A stretch of DNA of 64,000 nucleotides, taken from JAXMAR01 sp046350295. Lineage in GTDB: Bacteria > Planctomycetota > Planctomycetia > Gemmatales > Gemmataceae. The notes below the pieces were generated by a model. That model was not told the DNA's origin. It made no database searches and saw nothing but the letters and a program-made list of their open reading frames with translations. The position numbers and the translations under genes were made by a program. This document shows positions 63,701 through 64,000 of this stretch, piece after piece. The DNA lies in assembly GCA_046350295.1 (NCBI GenBank), contig JAXMAR010000032.1, positions 1-64,000 on the forward strand, written 5' to 3'. Within the stretch, counting starts at the first letter, position 1; every line of letters begins with the position of its first letter.

Positions 63701-64000
63701 CACGGTGATCCAACACAATGGCAGCGGCACATGGAGCTGGTCTCTCGGCGTTAACGACGGTCCGGTCGGCCCCTTCACGGTGACGATCACCGCCACCGAC
63801 AATTTCGGCGCTACCGCCGTCGCCCTGTTCAGTTATTCGGGCGCCAATGTCACCCCCGTCGCCGCCATCACCGGCCCCAGCACCGGCGTACGTAACCAAC
63901 CGCTCACCTATCGTCTCACCGCGACCGACCCAGGCGCCCTCGATCAGGCCGCCGGCGTCACCTACCAGGTCTACTGGGACTTCGTCAACAATCCGGGCAC
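60711..64000 (+). CDS. Giant surface beta-helix protein, 3' end outside the window
   Basis: At least 1096 residues; the frame is open to the last base. The N-terminus has the planctomycete-type start: basic MNRTWIRRLFSRPVNQV and then VEALEDRTAPA, the LExRxxP-like motif linked to export of giant proteins. Two similar right-handed beta-helix modules follow, each opening with FTVLNTNDTGAGSLRNAV (about residue 42) or FTVTNANDSGAGSLRQAI (about 480), with many SGNTATxxGGG turns and ending in AIDAGS-type choice-of-anchor segments. From about 860 come an Ig-like strand region (SFTLTFNGQTTTSILF) and PKD/cadherin-like repeats (TVTITATDNFGATAV). A surface adhesin or cell-wall protein is likely. Confidence 0.88.
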   Translation, partial: MNRTWIRRLFSRPVNQVRKAPRRCNLNVEALEDRTAPATFTVLNTNDTGAGSLRNAVAQANANLGADTILFDNTVFNTPQTIVLTSGAITFAGDTALTTVTGPGANLLSVSGGNTQGVWWVNSGISASISGMTVTQGRSGVGAVYNAGTLTLSDCTVTGNASTAAGGGVSNAGTLTMTNVTISASTAVTKGGALDNRSSATATLTDCTISGNTVTGANGGGGGLSNLGALTLTRCTVSGNSVTGSFSSSGGINTQGAAATLIAIDTTISGNTATDFGGGMSANGTVSLTNCTISGNTATVGGGGINSYTANTTMVNCTVSGNQTGASGTGGGVFVHFGSVSLKNVTVSDNTALSGGGIYHTANGTLTVGNTIVSGNTATTSPDVFGTINTDNGHNLFGAALSGTTSGTGNVFSDTPGLGALANNGGPTQTMALLSGSAAIDAGSNALIPGGVTTDQRGLARIINGTVDIGAFEIQSLTFTVTNANDSGAGSLRQAILDANAAPTADTIVFSSLFNSAQTITLTSGVLTFTGAATTTIQAPASNLLSVSGANTQQVFQVNSGASAALSGLTITAGRIASGNGGGVVNNGTLVLTDCSVSGNAAPSGAGGGIVNSGTATLIHSSVTNNTARGYGGGIRNAGTLTMTDCTVSGNTTTIQSGGGMYNTGTTTLVSCTVSSNTSANRGGGMSDTGGTTTLLNCTITGNFAQVNGGGVNSNNNAGPGSTTLTNCTVSGNSTAGSGGGLSVINNQIILRNTIVAGNTASGSGPDAFQTIVSSGNNLIGKTNGSTGWIASDLQGTIAAPLNPMLAALSDNGGLTRTMALLPGSPAIDAGANSFVASEAQAVTIIGSAGSFTLTFNGQTTTSILFNASAAAVQSALGLLSTIGGVGGSVTVTKSGSVYTVTFGGALAQENLPQMTASGTGGAIATVATVVNGATDQRGVLRTVNGVVDIGAFEWTAPTVAADTASVSASEGSSVTNTGTFHDENGNNTVLLTASIGTVIQHNGSGTWSWSLGVNDGPVGPFTVTITATDNFGATAVALFSYSGANVTPVAAITGPSTGVRNQPLTYRLTATDPGALDQAAGVTYQVYWDFVNNPG

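Overview
The window looks like chromosomal DNA from a planctomycete, most likely a Gemmata-like member of the Planctomycetota. It has high GC and many secreted protein families typical of that phylum: PSCyt1/DUF1549/DUF1553, DUF1501, a PVC-type cytochrome c with propeller, a sulfatase, PPC-domain proteins, and a giant beta-helix protein with an N-terminal LEDRTAP motif. It also has tetrahydromethanopterin-linked C1 genes and an ECF sigma factor next to a Ser/Thr kinase. No tRNA, rRNA or CRISPR array was recognised.

Layout. 0-4 kb: a 1.67-kb insertion sequence (copy 1) truncating a gene end, then a frameshifted DUF1549/DUF1553 gene. 4-9.3 kb: a frameshifted hypothetical gene, then a minus-strand operon of thiolase, ATP-grasp, methenyl-H4MPT cyclohydrolase (mch) and a second ATP-grasp. 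9.4-12.5 kb: a DUF6941-like gene with a small basic partner, the menaquinone gene mqnE, and a convergent secretin-like protein. 12.6-19.2 kb: a sulfatase divergent from a PVC-type cytochrome c, an FRG-domain protein and a broken M42 peptidase. 19.4-24.5 kb: two tandem unknown secreted paralogues and a membrane-anchored HEAT-repeat protein. 24.6-31.2 kb: a MoeA fusion, a HEPN-like two-gene pair, a PQQ-type propeller, an MFS transporter, and a SWIM-DNA ligase-WGR fusion.

31.2-41 kb: a duplicated gene fragment, a dienelactone hydrolase-like protein, a truncated ECF sigma factor, and a minus-strand operon PSD1 > DUF6941-like > small protein > DUF1501 > unknown > PPC protein, interrupted by an IS630-type element. 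41-49.9 kb: an Rpn-like protein with in-frame repeats, DUF3500 and Dabb proteins, overlapping dxr and rseP, a PAC2 protein and a TetR regulator. 49.9-56.6 kb: an inverted, degraded second copy of the 1.67-kb IS, a 5'-truncated VWA gene joined to a decayed ParB/methyltransferase gene, a quinone oxidoreductase split by an ISAzo13-type element, and gene fragments. 56.6-64 kb: Ser/Thr kinase and ECF sigma factor, a TIGR03032-type protein, and the start of a giant surface protein that runs off the window.

Two themes recur. First, the region has been rearranged by insertion sequences: the two inverted copies of the large IS share a 16-bp repeat directly abutting one end of each, as expected if replicative transposition inverted the roughly 48 kb between them. 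Second, many conserved genes carry single-base frameshifts, which means either real decay or uncorrected sequencing indels. The most unusual genes are the SWIM-ligase-WGR fusion, the tandem secreted paralogues with the adjacent HEAT protein, the HEPN pair, and a palindromic element inserted in frame in an ATP-grasp enzyme.
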